Position numbers and translations under genes: made by a program. Below are positions 1 to 6,484 of a stretch of DNA of 9,113 nucleotides, one piece after another. The stretch spans positions 1 through 9,113 of the forward strand of contig JBKPCR010000397.1 in NCBI GenBank assembly GCA_046727435.1. The letters are read 5' to 3'. The DNA comes from CAVPRW01 sp046727435 [NCBI: bacterium]. Lineage in GTDB: Bacteria > Tectomicrobia > Entotheonellia > J063. The notes under the pieces are model-generated. The model saw only the letters and a list, made by a program, of their open reading frames with translations. It had not been told where the DNA came from and did no database searches. Within the stretch, counting starts at the first letter, position 1. Each line of letters starts with the position of its first letter.

Positions 1-888
1 ATTCACAGCTGTGGGGGTGGCCTGCTCTACCAGCGCCGGGGAGTACAGACCATCAGGGCCCATAAACTTGGCGCCGGCATCGAACAGCCCCAGGGCCTTC
101 ATCTGCTGGATGACTTGCGGGCCGCCGGAATCGATCACGAAGCCGCCATAGATCAAGTCGGCGCGGGCCGCCTTGACCTTGGTCAGCAACGCCCGGAAAT
201 CGATATCGACCGATTCTACTCCCTCATGGCCCACCACTTGAAGACCCAATTCCTTGGATGTCTTTTCGAAGACATCCGCGATACCTTTGCCATAGAGCTG
301 GCGATCGTCGAGGATAAAGACCCGTTTGAACCCCAGGCATTGCGCCAGTTTGGCAGCGGCAGCGCCCTGGATATCATCGGACGGAAAAGGGCGGAAATAG
401 TTGACTTTGCCAGCAGGGCGATAGATGCCGGGTTCCCCTGGCGCATTGCCAGGCTTGGTCAGACCGGGATAGGTGTTGGCGACGGTCACCTGCGCCATAC
501 CCGCCTTGTTCGTGATCGGCATGCTGACCTTCGCCGCGCCGCTATTGTATGTACCGATATAGACCACGGCATCGGCGTCGGCGATGGCCTTTTGGGCGTT
601 TTCGGCTTCGACGGTACCATCCCAACTGCCGGTGACCGGCGAGGCATCATCGAGATTCACCACCTCGATTTTATACCCCGCCACCATGCCGCCCGCGTGC
701 TCGATCGCCAAATCGACGGCACGCTTCATGGCGGTCCCTTCCGGAATCATCGCGCCCTGCATCGGCCAGCTCGTGTATAGCTTGATGACGCCTTTCGGTT
801 GCTCGCCGGCGAGGACAGGGACCACGCCCAAGGCCAGGAAGAGTATGACACCCCAGAAGATCCATGGAGAAATCCTCCACCCCTTCAT
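1..888 (-). CDS. Branched-chain amino acid-type ABC transporter substrate-binding protein (5' part, runs off left edge)
   Basis: This is a periplasmic or extracellular solute-binding protein of the Leu/Ile/Val-binding family (Peripla_BP_6 type). It would deliver a ligand to a LivHMGF-like ABC importer, but no permease is visible here. Reading leftwards from an ATG at 888, 296 codons stay open to the window edge, so the C-terminal part of a protein usually near 400 aa is missing. Residues 1-27 look like a Sec signal peptide: MKGWR, then a hydrophobic stretch ending VPVLA before GEQ. There is no lipobox cysteine. Family-like segments include LYTSWPMQG (37-45), VVYIGTYNSGAAK (108-120), NYFRPFPSDDIQGAA (163-177) and ILDDRQLYGKGIADVF (192-207), the last being the usual strand-helix opening of the second lobe. 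An AGGAGG lies 6 nt upstream of the ATG. The gene diverges from the aldehyde dehydrogenase. The family is clear; the ligand is not (amides, amino acids, short carboxylates and others are all possible). Confidence 0.93.
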   Translation of the reverse strand, partial: MKGWRISPWIFWGVILFLALGVVPVLAGEQPKGVIKLYTSWPMQGAMIPEGTAMKRAVDLAIEHAGGMVAGYKIEVVNLDDASPVTGSWDGTVEAENAQKAIADADAVVYIGTYNSGAAKVSMPITNKAGMAQVTVANTYPGLTKPGNAPGEPGIYRPAGKVNYFRPFPSDDIQGAAAAKLAQCLGFKRVFILDDRQLYGKGIADVFEKTSKELGLQVVGHEGVESVDIDFRALLTKVKAARADLIYGGFVIDSGGPQVIQQMKALGLFDAGAKFMGPDGLYSPALVEQATPTAVN

Positions 889-968
889 CCTCCGCCTCCT
901 CTCTCGTCGTACGGGGCAACTCAACGTCTGTCTGCAGTGCGCGACTGACGACCGAACATCGCGCGCTT

Positions 969-998
969 ACCGTAACCTAACGACTCCGACATTGTCAA
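969..998 (-). promoter_or_regulatory. Possible promoter for the solute-binding protein gene
   Basis: On the minus strand a perfect -35 hexamer TTGACA (998-993) is followed after 18 nt by TACGGT (974-969), a weak -10 with three of six consensus bases. A small palindrome TTAC-C-GTAA overlaps the -10 area and might be an operator, but it is too short to be convincing. The position, about 80 nt ahead of the ATG at 888, is reasonable. Confidence 0.3.
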
Positions 999-1016
999 TG
1001 CCCATCACTTCGGGGT

Positions 1017-1045
1017 TTGCGACCTTCTGGCCGTGGCGGTAATAT
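1017..1045 (+). promoter_or_regulatory. Possible promoter for the aldehyde dehydrogenase gene
   Basis: TTGCGA (1017-1022) and TAATAT (1040-1045) are separated by exactly 17 nt, each matching four of six sigma-70 consensus bases. They lie about 45 nt before the ATG at 1090. The divergent layout with the solute-binding protein gene means both genes could share regulation from this 201-nt gap. Confidence 0.4.
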
Positions 1046-1089
1046 GATTGTAAGGCAAGTCAACCCATTAGCAAAAGGAGGATTTTGCC

Positions 1090-2577
1090 ATGGCGGACGA
1101 ATATTTCAACTATATCGACGGCAAATGGCAGGCGTCCCATGCCGGGCGCATCTTCGGAGACTTAAACCCAGCCAATAAAACGGATGTCATCGGAGTCTTC
1201 CCCCGTTCAAATGCGAGCGATGTCGAGGCGGCGGTGAAAGCAGCCCAGGGGCACTATCCCCGTTGGCGCAAGGTGCCAGCGCCACGGCGGGCGGAGATCA
1301 TGTTCCGTGCGGCTGAAATTATGGTGAAGCGCAAGGATGAGCTGGCGCGGTTAATGACTCGTGAGATGGGGAAAGTGCTCAAAGAGGCCAGCGGCGACGT
1401 CCAGGAAGCCATCGACATGACCTACTACATCGCCGGTGAGGGGCGACGGCTCTTCGGCCAGACCACCCCTTCGGAGCTGCCGGATAAGTTTGCCATGTCG
1501 GTGCGGGTGCCGATCGGCGTAGCGGCAGCCATCACGCCGTGGAACTTTCCGCTCGCCATCCCGACCTGGAAACTGATTCCGGCGCTGGTGGCGGGGAACA
1601 CGATGGTCTTCAAGCCCGCCGAAGATACCCCGCTGATGGGGCAACGTCTGGTGGAAATCTTGCTCGAAGCCGGTTTGCCAGAGGGGGTGCTCAACCTTGT
1701 GCAAGGGATTGGTGAGGAAGCCGGGGCAGCGCTCGTCGCCCATCCCGATGTCAACGTGGTCTCCTTCACCGGCTCCAGCGAGACCGGTCGCGAGGTGGCG
1801 AAGGTCTGCGCCGAACACTACAAAAAAGTGGCGCTGGAGATGGGGGGCAAGAATCCCATTATCGTCATGGATGACGCCGACCTCGATCTCGCCTTAGAAG
1901 GCGCCGTCTGGGGGGCTTTCGGCACCACCGGCCAGCGCTGCACGGCCGCCAGCCGTCTGCTCGTGCACCGCGCCGTACTGCAGGAATTCACCGATCGCCT
2001 GGTCGAACGCGTTCAGCAGTTGCGCCTGGGCGATGGCCTGCTACCGACGACCGATGTTGGTCCGCTGATCAATGAGGCCCAACTCAGACGCGTGCACGGC
2101 TACACTGAGATCGCCAGGCAGGAGGGGGCGAAGATCCTCACCGGCGGGCAGATCTACACCGAGGGCGACTGCGCCAAGGGCTTCTTCTATGCACCGACGA
2201 TCTTCGCTGACGTCACCCCGGACATGCGCATTGCTCAGGAGGAGATCTTCGGGCCGTGTCCGGCGATCATGGAGGTGGGCAGCCTCGAAGAGGCGATCGA
2301 CGTGGCCAACTCGACCACCTACGGCCTGTCGTCAGCGATCTACACGCGTGATGTGAACAAGGCCTTCATCGCCCTGCGCGAACTTGAGGCCGGCATCACC
2401 TACGTCAACTCATCGACCATCGGCGCCGAGGTGCATCTGCCCTTTGGTGGCATGAAGCACACCGGCAACGGCCATCGGGAGGGAAGTCAAACGGTCCTGG
2501 ACGTGTTCACCGAATGGAAAACGCTCTACATCGACTACAGCGGCCGCTTGCAGAAGGCGCAGATCGATATCGGGTAG
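1090..2577 (+). CDS. NAD(P)+-dependent aldehyde dehydrogenase (ALDH superfamily)
   Basis: This is a complete 495-aa cytosolic enzyme that would oxidise an aldehyde to the carboxylic acid with NAD(P)+. The whole ALDH signature set is present: TPWNFP with oxyanion Asn152; FKPAEDTP with cofactor-binding Lys175; FTGSSETG (226-233); the general base Glu250 in LEMGGKNP; the nucleophile Cys284 in [13 protein letters not shown] (383-389); and a C-terminal [10 protein letters not shown] (445-454) followed by TGNGHREG. Length is normal for the superfamily. The start is supported by AAGGAGGA (1075-1082), 7 nt before the ATG. The [11 protein letters not shown] and GNGHREG ending resembles uncharacterised bacterial ALDHs that are often loosely annotated as alpha-aminoadipic or alpha-ketoglutaric semialdehyde dehydrogenases, so the substrate is unresolved. 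The adjacent divergent amino-acid-type binding protein makes an amino acid- or amine-derived semialdehyde plausible, by inference only. The gene is followed by a GC-rich hairpin. Confidence 0.96.
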   Translation: MADEYFNYIDGKWQASHAGRIFGDLNPANKTDVIGVFPRSNASDVEAAVKAAQGHYPRWRKVPAPRRAEIMFRAAEIMVKRKDELARLMTREMGKVLKEASGDVQEAIDMTYYIAGEGRRLFGQTTPSELPDKFAMSVRVPIGVAAAITPWNFPLAIPTWKLIPALVAGNTMVFKPAEDTPLMGQRLVEILLEAGLPEGVLNLVQGIGEEAGAALVAHPDVNVVSFTGSSETGREVAKVCAEHYKKVALEMGGKNPIIVMDDADLDLALEGAVWGAFGTTGQRCTAASRLLVHRAVLQEFTDRLVERVQQLRLGDGLLPTTDVGPLINEAQLRRVHGYTEIARQEGAKILTGGQIYTEGDCAKGFFYAPTIFADVTPDMRIAQEEIFGPCPAIMEVGSLEEAIDVANSTTYGLSSAIYTRDVNKAFIALRELEAGITYVNSSTIGAEVHLPFGGMKHTGNGHREGSQTVLDVFTEWKTLYIDYSGRLQKAQIDIG

Positions 2578-2589
2578 TACATCAGCGCT

Positions 2590-2802
2590 CTAGTGCATGG
2601 GGGCGAGGGCTCCACGTCCTCGCCCTGCTTGGCCTGCCGAGGGACGCCTAGCAATGGCCCCTGCGGCAAAACTCTGCCCTGAGTGCTTCAAATTCCGCCC
2701 AGCTTCCGGTATCCATGCTGTCTCCGCTGTGCGCCGCGTGGCTATCAATGCCGCCCGAGGATCGACTGAAGACTGGTGAAAGTCGTGTGTGTGCGGAATC
2801 AT
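2590..2802 (-). CDS. Doubtful small ORF (70 aa) overlapping the NACHT gene stop
   Basis: An ATG at 2802 overlaps the NACHT stop codon in an ATGA arrangement, the classic geometry for translational coupling, and 70 codons remain open to a TAG at 2590-2592. Against it, the protein is rich in Ala, Arg and Gly with no recognisable motif, its 3' end runs through the GC-rich hairpin at 2601-2625, and the region is GC-rich enough to give open frames by chance. I recognise no family. It is listed because the overlap would make it the third gene of the operon if real. Confidence 0.15.
   Translation of the reverse strand: MIPHTHDFHQSSVDPRAALIATRRTAETAWIPEAGRNLKHSGQSFAAGAIARRPSAGQAGRGRGALAPMH
2601..2625. 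terminator. GC-rich hairpin between convergent genes, terminator-like but without a T-tract
   Basis: A perfect 8-bp stem, GGGCGAGG (2601-2608) pairing with CCTCGCCC (2618-2625), encloses a 9-nt loop. It starts 24 nt after the aldehyde dehydrogenase stop, and the minus-strand NACHT gene ends on its other side. Neither strand shows a run of T after the stem, so as an intrinsic terminator it would be weak. It may instead protect 3' ends or pause polymerase between the convergent genes. Confidence 0.45.
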
Positions 2803-5800
2803 GAGTGTCGCGCCGCGAGCAGGTTGCGCAATCCAACATAGCCGATATCTCGTTGCGCTATATTGTTACTGCGGGCGAGCGCGAGGAATAATTTCATAGC
2901 TTCCGACCGATCCTGAGAGCCAATATAGAGCGACATCTTCCTCAACGCCCATTCCGCTACCTCGTGCACATTCCTATCATGATCTGTGAGGAGCTTGTAC
3001 AGGGCCGAAAGAGCCTCAAGGCTTGCTACCACTCGCCCCATCTGCTCTAGTGCCATGGCTGCCACCCGACGTATAGCCCCTGTAGGGTCAGATAACAGCT
3101 TGAGGAGAGCTGTGACGACCTCAGGGGTTGCCGCTGCTTGCCCCATCTGCCCTATCGCCGCCGCGGCTGCCCGGCGTACGGCCTCTTCAGGGTCAGATAA
3201 CAGCTTGAGGAGAGCTGTGACGACCTCAGGGGTTGCCGCTGCTTGCCCCATCTGCTCTAGTGCCATGGCTGCCACTCGACGTATAGCTCCTGTAGGGTCA
3301 GACAACAGCTTGAGGAGGGCTGCGACGACCTCAGGGGTTGCCGCTGCTTGCCCCATCTGCCCTAACACCCTGGCTGCCTCGCTTCGCACAGCTCCGCTCG
3401 GGTCAGACAACAGCCTGAGGAGAGCTGCAAAGACCTCAGGTGTTGCCACCGCTCGCCCCATCTGCCCCAACGCCGCCACCGCTGCCTGGCGCACATACCA
3501 TTCAGGATTCGTTAGGATCTTAAGCAAGGTAGGCAGAATCTCAGGCATGATTGCCGCCCGCCCCATCCTGCCTAATACTATCGCCGCCGCTTGGCGCACC
3601 CCATCCCTCGGGTCAAACAAGAACCCAATGGAGGCAGAGAGAACCTCAGGTGTTGCCGCTGCTTGCCCCATCTGCGCCAGTGTCCTGGCCGCTGCCCGGC
3701 GTACGGCCCTTGCAGGGTCAGACAACAGCTTGAGGAGAGCTGCGACGACCTCAGGGGTTGCCGCTGCTTGCCCCATCTGCAACCACGCCACTACCGCTGC
3801 CCAGCGTACGGTCCCTGCAGGGTCAGACAACAGTCTGAGGAGAGCTGCGACGACCTCAGGGGTTGCCGCTGCTTGCCCCATCTGCCCTAACGCCGCTGCG
3901 GCTGCTCGGCGTATGGCCTCTGCGGGGTCAGACAACAGTCTGAGGAGAGCTGCGACGACCTCAGGGGTTGCCGCTGCTTGCCCCATCTGCCCTAACGCCA
4001 CTGCGGCTGCTCGGCGTATGGCCTCTGCGGGGTCAAGCAGCAGCCTGAGAAGAGCTGCAAAAACCTCAGGTGTGGCGGCTGCCTGGCTCATCTGGCCCAA
4101 TGCCGCCACCGCTGCCCGGCGTACGGCCCTTACAGGATCAGATAGCAGCCTGAGAAGAGCTTCGAGGACCTCAGGTATAGCCGCTGCTTGCCCCATTTTT
4201 CCTAACGCTGCTGCAGCTGTTAGCCGGCAGACTTCACTTTTAGGGATGGTTAATCGCTGAGTCAGCACTTTCAATAGACTGACTCCAGCAAATGTCCCAC
4301 TGAGCCGCGAGAATACTTTTCTAATGTCTTCTCGTAGCGTATGGGGTGAATTGGAAGCAAAGTAGATTTTGATTAGTTGAGAAAGGATTGCACGGCGTAA
4401 ATCAGCATCTAAGTGCACGTCATCGGCCAAGCACTGCGCAGCCAGGAGCAAGTCACGATGAAGGACGTCTTCATGCTCGCTATTTGCTTCGAGAATCATA
4501 CGCACAAAGCAAGTAGCTTGATATTGGCTGAATTCGCCAAAATGACCAGCTGTGAGGAGTATAGCCTCGGTCCAGCGCGGATCGTCGATCAATGGTTTGA
4601 GCACGCTGTTCCCTGCACGTTCCCAGATGTCTGCCAGGCGAAGAGCGGCGAAATATTCTTCAAACGTTAGATGTAAGAAACCATAGCTCCCACAGTCGTT
4701 TTGATCCAGGCCACGCTCTAAAAAAATCCCGCTGAACTCGCTCACATTTCGACGGAACTGAGAAGCACGAATGTGTGCCTCATTCTCACTCAAGGTGGGA
4801 TCGTGTCGCAGCAGCGTTTCTATGAGCAAGCGGTCCAGCTCCTGCTCGTCGATCAGCCCGGTGGAACTAGTCTGATGTAGATGCCACGCGATGGCTGGCA
4901 AAAGCACATGCATTGTCTCTTGCACATCCCAGCCTTCTGGGGTCACCCTCCGATGGCTCATCCACTCATCAACTAGCGTTTCAGCAGCTAGACGATAAAG
5001 CCTCACGCGATGGCGCGGTAGTTTATCCCCTCTCCAGTGTATGAGGGCAATAACCGTGAGCAGCAACGGATTAGACGCAAGTCGGCGGATAGAAGGACTC
5101 CGCTCTACGGCCTGCATCAGCTTGTCCGCTCCTTCGGCCATTCCTAAAGCCTTGTACCAGCTCTGAATGAAGCGATGAATCTCATTCTCTTCAAATGGGC
5201 TGATGGTGAACTGTGAGAACTCTCGGCTGAGTTGCGCCTCACGATAACCGACGACGCGCGATGTCACCAGTATTCGACAACGCGGGTGAGAGAAGGCAAA
5301 TTCCTCGATGCGCCGTGCCACCTCGCGCCGCTGGATCGTGTCAATGATTTCATCCATGCCATCCAGGAGAAACAAAATCCGTCCTTGCCCCATCGCATCT
5401 TTGACGAGGTCGTCAGATAATGGCAGTTGGCGGACCCTACAGCCAAGGGATGCGAAGGCGTCAAGCGTGGTTTCAGGCTTTTGCTGGAGATGTTGCGCGT
5501 ATTCACCAATGCGGACATATACCGGTAGGCAGCTGGCAAGGTCAGGTATTCGATTGAGGAGCTCCGACTGGCCATTGACGAGTTGCGATTTTACCAGTCC
5601 GTAGGTTACATAGCGCAGCAACGTGGTCTTGCCAGCGCCGGGATCACCCAGCACGACAGCACGGTTTTCTTGCAACAGCTCAGGGATGTCGATGGGGCGC
5701 GCCGTGACTTCATGGGTGGCCTCGAATGCCCAATGTGCTCTCGTGCGCCGCATCTCATTGAGCATGCTTGCGGGCTGCTGAACTCCATCAATCTCTTCGA

Positions 5801-6467
5801 TCATTCTGGGCTCGGCCGAGGCCGAAACTCTTAGACTCAAGAATGCCGGGCTATCTGCTGATTTGACCTGTTGCTCAGCGCGCAACGGGATGAAGATATC
5901 GTCCATGCGCATCTGTACAATCTGTCCACCGCGCATAGGGGCAAGCCCTTGGAGATTGACGTACTCACAATGCGCGACAAGGGCTTGTAGGTAGCTCCTG
6001 CGCATACTCTCCAGAGAGTCCCAGCCTGGCGGCGGTTCGACGAACAACGTTGCACTGCGCCAGGAATAGAAATCAGGCGCCTGTGTGGAGATTTCAGCCA
6101 GAATTGCCCGATTGACCCAAAGAATGACAGCGATGCTCGTGCGTCCGAAGCGATTTCGTTGGAGGTTCAGCAGTTGGATCGCCTCCGTTCGTTTGTCACG
6201 TGGGAGAGCTTCTAGTCCCGTCACAGAAACCGCAGGCCGTCCGTCGCCTGATGCTGTGGCTTCAACGGCGCCTTCGAGAAGGCTGAGATGCTCGGCATCG
6301 TAGCGAAAGTCGCGCAGCGTGATTTCCGCGGGCATGCGCTTGCGGAGTACGTCCAGGGCATGGTCACGTAATACCGTATCATCAGTAACGCCGAAAAGGA
6401 TGGACGTATCCTCGGCCTGCTGGAGCTCAAGCGCCATGTGCTCAATAGTTTGGTCAAATGGACTCAT
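2799..6467 (-). CDS. NACHT-domain STAND NTPase with C-terminal HEAT-like repeat array (bacterial NLR-like protein)
   Basis: This is a predicted cytoplasmic signal-transducing ATPase of 1222 aa. Residues 1-150 form an alpha/beta domain without a Walker A; it carries a LLNLQRNR...ILWVN...APDFYSWR pattern (99-137) that I know from N-termini of other bacterial STAND or repeat proteins. A linker with DDIFIPLRAE (189-198) follows. The NACHT core has Walker A GDPGAGKTT (274-282), Walker B ILFLLDGMDE (364-373), sensor-1 ILVTSR (399-404), SPFEENEI (423-430), NPLLLTVIALIH (466-477) and the typical NACHT tail FLHLTFEEYFAA (597-608). After helical residues to 756 come twelve 35-residue HEAT-like repeats (757-1176) and a 46-residue cap. 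I chose ATG 6467 because AAGGGTGAT (6480-6472) precedes it and it lies 17 nt after the upstream stop; a start at 6524 would overlap that gene. Such architectures act as ligand-sensing oligomerising switches, in phage defence where tested. The ligand and effector here are unknown. Confidence 0.93.
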   Translation of the reverse strand: MSPFDQTIEHMALELQQAEDTSILFGVTDDTVLRDHALDVLRKRMPAEITLRDFRYDAEHLSLLEGAVEATASGDGRPAVSVTGLEALPRDKRTEAIQLLNLQRNRFGRTSIAVILWVNRAILAEISTQAPDFYSWRSATLFVEPPPGWDSLESMRRSYLQALVAHCEYVNLQGLAPMRGGQIVQMRMDDIFIPLRAEQQVKSADSPAFLSLRVSASAEPRMIEEIDGVQQPASMLNEMRRTRAHWAFEATHEVTARPIDIPELLQENRAVVLGDPGAGKTTLLRYVTYGLVKSQLVNGQSELLNRIPDLASCLPVYVRIGEYAQHLQQKPETTLDAFASLGCRVRQLPLSDDLVKDAMGQGRILFLLDGMDEIIDTIQRREVARRIEEFAFSHPRCRILVTSRVVGYREAQLSREFSQFTISPFEENEIHRFIQSWYKALGMAEGADKLMQAVERSPSIRRLASNPLLLTVIALIHWRGDKLPRHRVRLYRLAAETLVDEWMSHRRVTPEGWDVQETMHVLLPAIAWHLHQTSSTGLIDEQELDRLLIETLLRHDPTLSENEAHIRASQFRRNVSEFSGIFLERGLDQNDCGSYGFLHLTFEEYFAALRLADIWERAGNSVLKPLIDDPRWTEAILLTAGHFGEFSQYQATCFVRMILEANSEHEDVLHRDLLLAAQCLADDVHLDADLRRAILSQLIKIYFASNSPHTLREDIRKVFSRLSGTFAGVSLLKVLTQRLTIPKSEVCRLTAAAALGKMGQAAAIPEVLEALLRLLSDPVRAVRRAAVAALGQMSQAAATPEVFAALLRLLLDPAEAIRRAAAVALGQMGQAAATPEVVAALLRLLSDPAEAIRRAAAAALGQMGQAAATPEVVAALLRLLSDPAGTVRWAAVVAWLQMGQAAATPEVVAALLKLLSDPARAVRRAAARTLAQMGQAAATPEVLSASIGFLFDPRDGVRQAAAIVLGRMGRAAIMPEILPTLLKILTNPEWYVRQAAVAALGQMGRAVATPEVFAALLRLLSDPSGAVRSEAARVLGQMGQAAATPEVVAALLKLLSDPTGAIRRVAAMALEQMGQAAATPEVVTALLKLLSDPEEAVRRAAAAAIGQMGQAAATPEVVTALLKLLSDPTGAIRRVAAMALEQMGRVVASLEALSALYKLLTDHDRNVHEVAEWALRKMSLYIGSQDRSEAMKLFLALARSNNIAQRDIGYVGLRNLLAARHS
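2940..4199 (-). repeat. Twelve tandem 105-bp units encoding 35-residue HEAT-like repeats
   Basis: The units run from 4199 (unit 1) down to 2940 (unit 12) with an exact 105-nt period and no indels. The + strand word TCAGG or TCAAG recurs at 3016, 3121, 3226 and so on up to 4171, every 105 nt. Each unit encodes a QMGQAAATPEV-like start, then ALL(R/K)LLSDP, then a variable triplet and (V/I)RRxAAxALG. Units 9 (3255-3359) and 11 (3045-3149) differ at 5 of 105 bases; units 3 and 4 share an identical block. Units 6, 7 and 12 are the most diverged. The array forms the C-terminal arm of the NACHT protein and is presumably an alpha-solenoid used for ligand or partner recognition. Confidence 0.95.
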
Positions 6468-6471
6468 CACA

Positions 6472-6480
6472 ATCACCCTT
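6472..6480 (-). promoter_or_regulatory. Ribosome binding site that decides the NACHT gene start
   Basis: On the minus strand AAGGGTGAT (6480-6472) lies 4 nt before the ATG at 6467. It matches the 3' part of the extended Shine-Dalgarno sequence (GGTGAT). It sits wholly in the 17-nt gap after the ATPase stop, favouring ATG 6467 over an in-frame upstream start at 6524 that would overlap the ATPase by 40 nt. Confidence 0.6.
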
Positions 6481-6484
6481 TGTC

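Noticed and set aside
115-780. A 221-codon plus-strand frame over the left edge
   Set aside because: The minus strand of the same stretch encodes an unmistakable solute-binding protein with signal peptide and Shine-Dalgarno sequence; the plus frame is a GC-rich shadow.
2648-2839. A minus-strand 63-codon frame whose end reads like a possible transposase start (MDTGSWAEFEALRAEF)
   Set aside because: It starts inside the NACHT gene in another frame, and the suggestive part is only 22 codons long before a stop, with no inverted repeats or target duplication nearby.
2940-4199. The regular 105-bp spacing read as a CRISPR-like or minisatellite array
   Set aside because: There are no repeat-spacer blocks; the whole unit is protein-coding in one frame, and variation is concentrated in codons expected to be surface-exposed in HEAT repeats.
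2986-4260. A 424-codon plus-strand frame opposite the NACHT gene's repeats
   Set aside because: It is the antisense of the 105-bp repeats. Because the period is a multiple of three, one stop-free unit makes the whole antisense frame open. The protein is a repeated Ser/Ala/Arg pattern with no family features.
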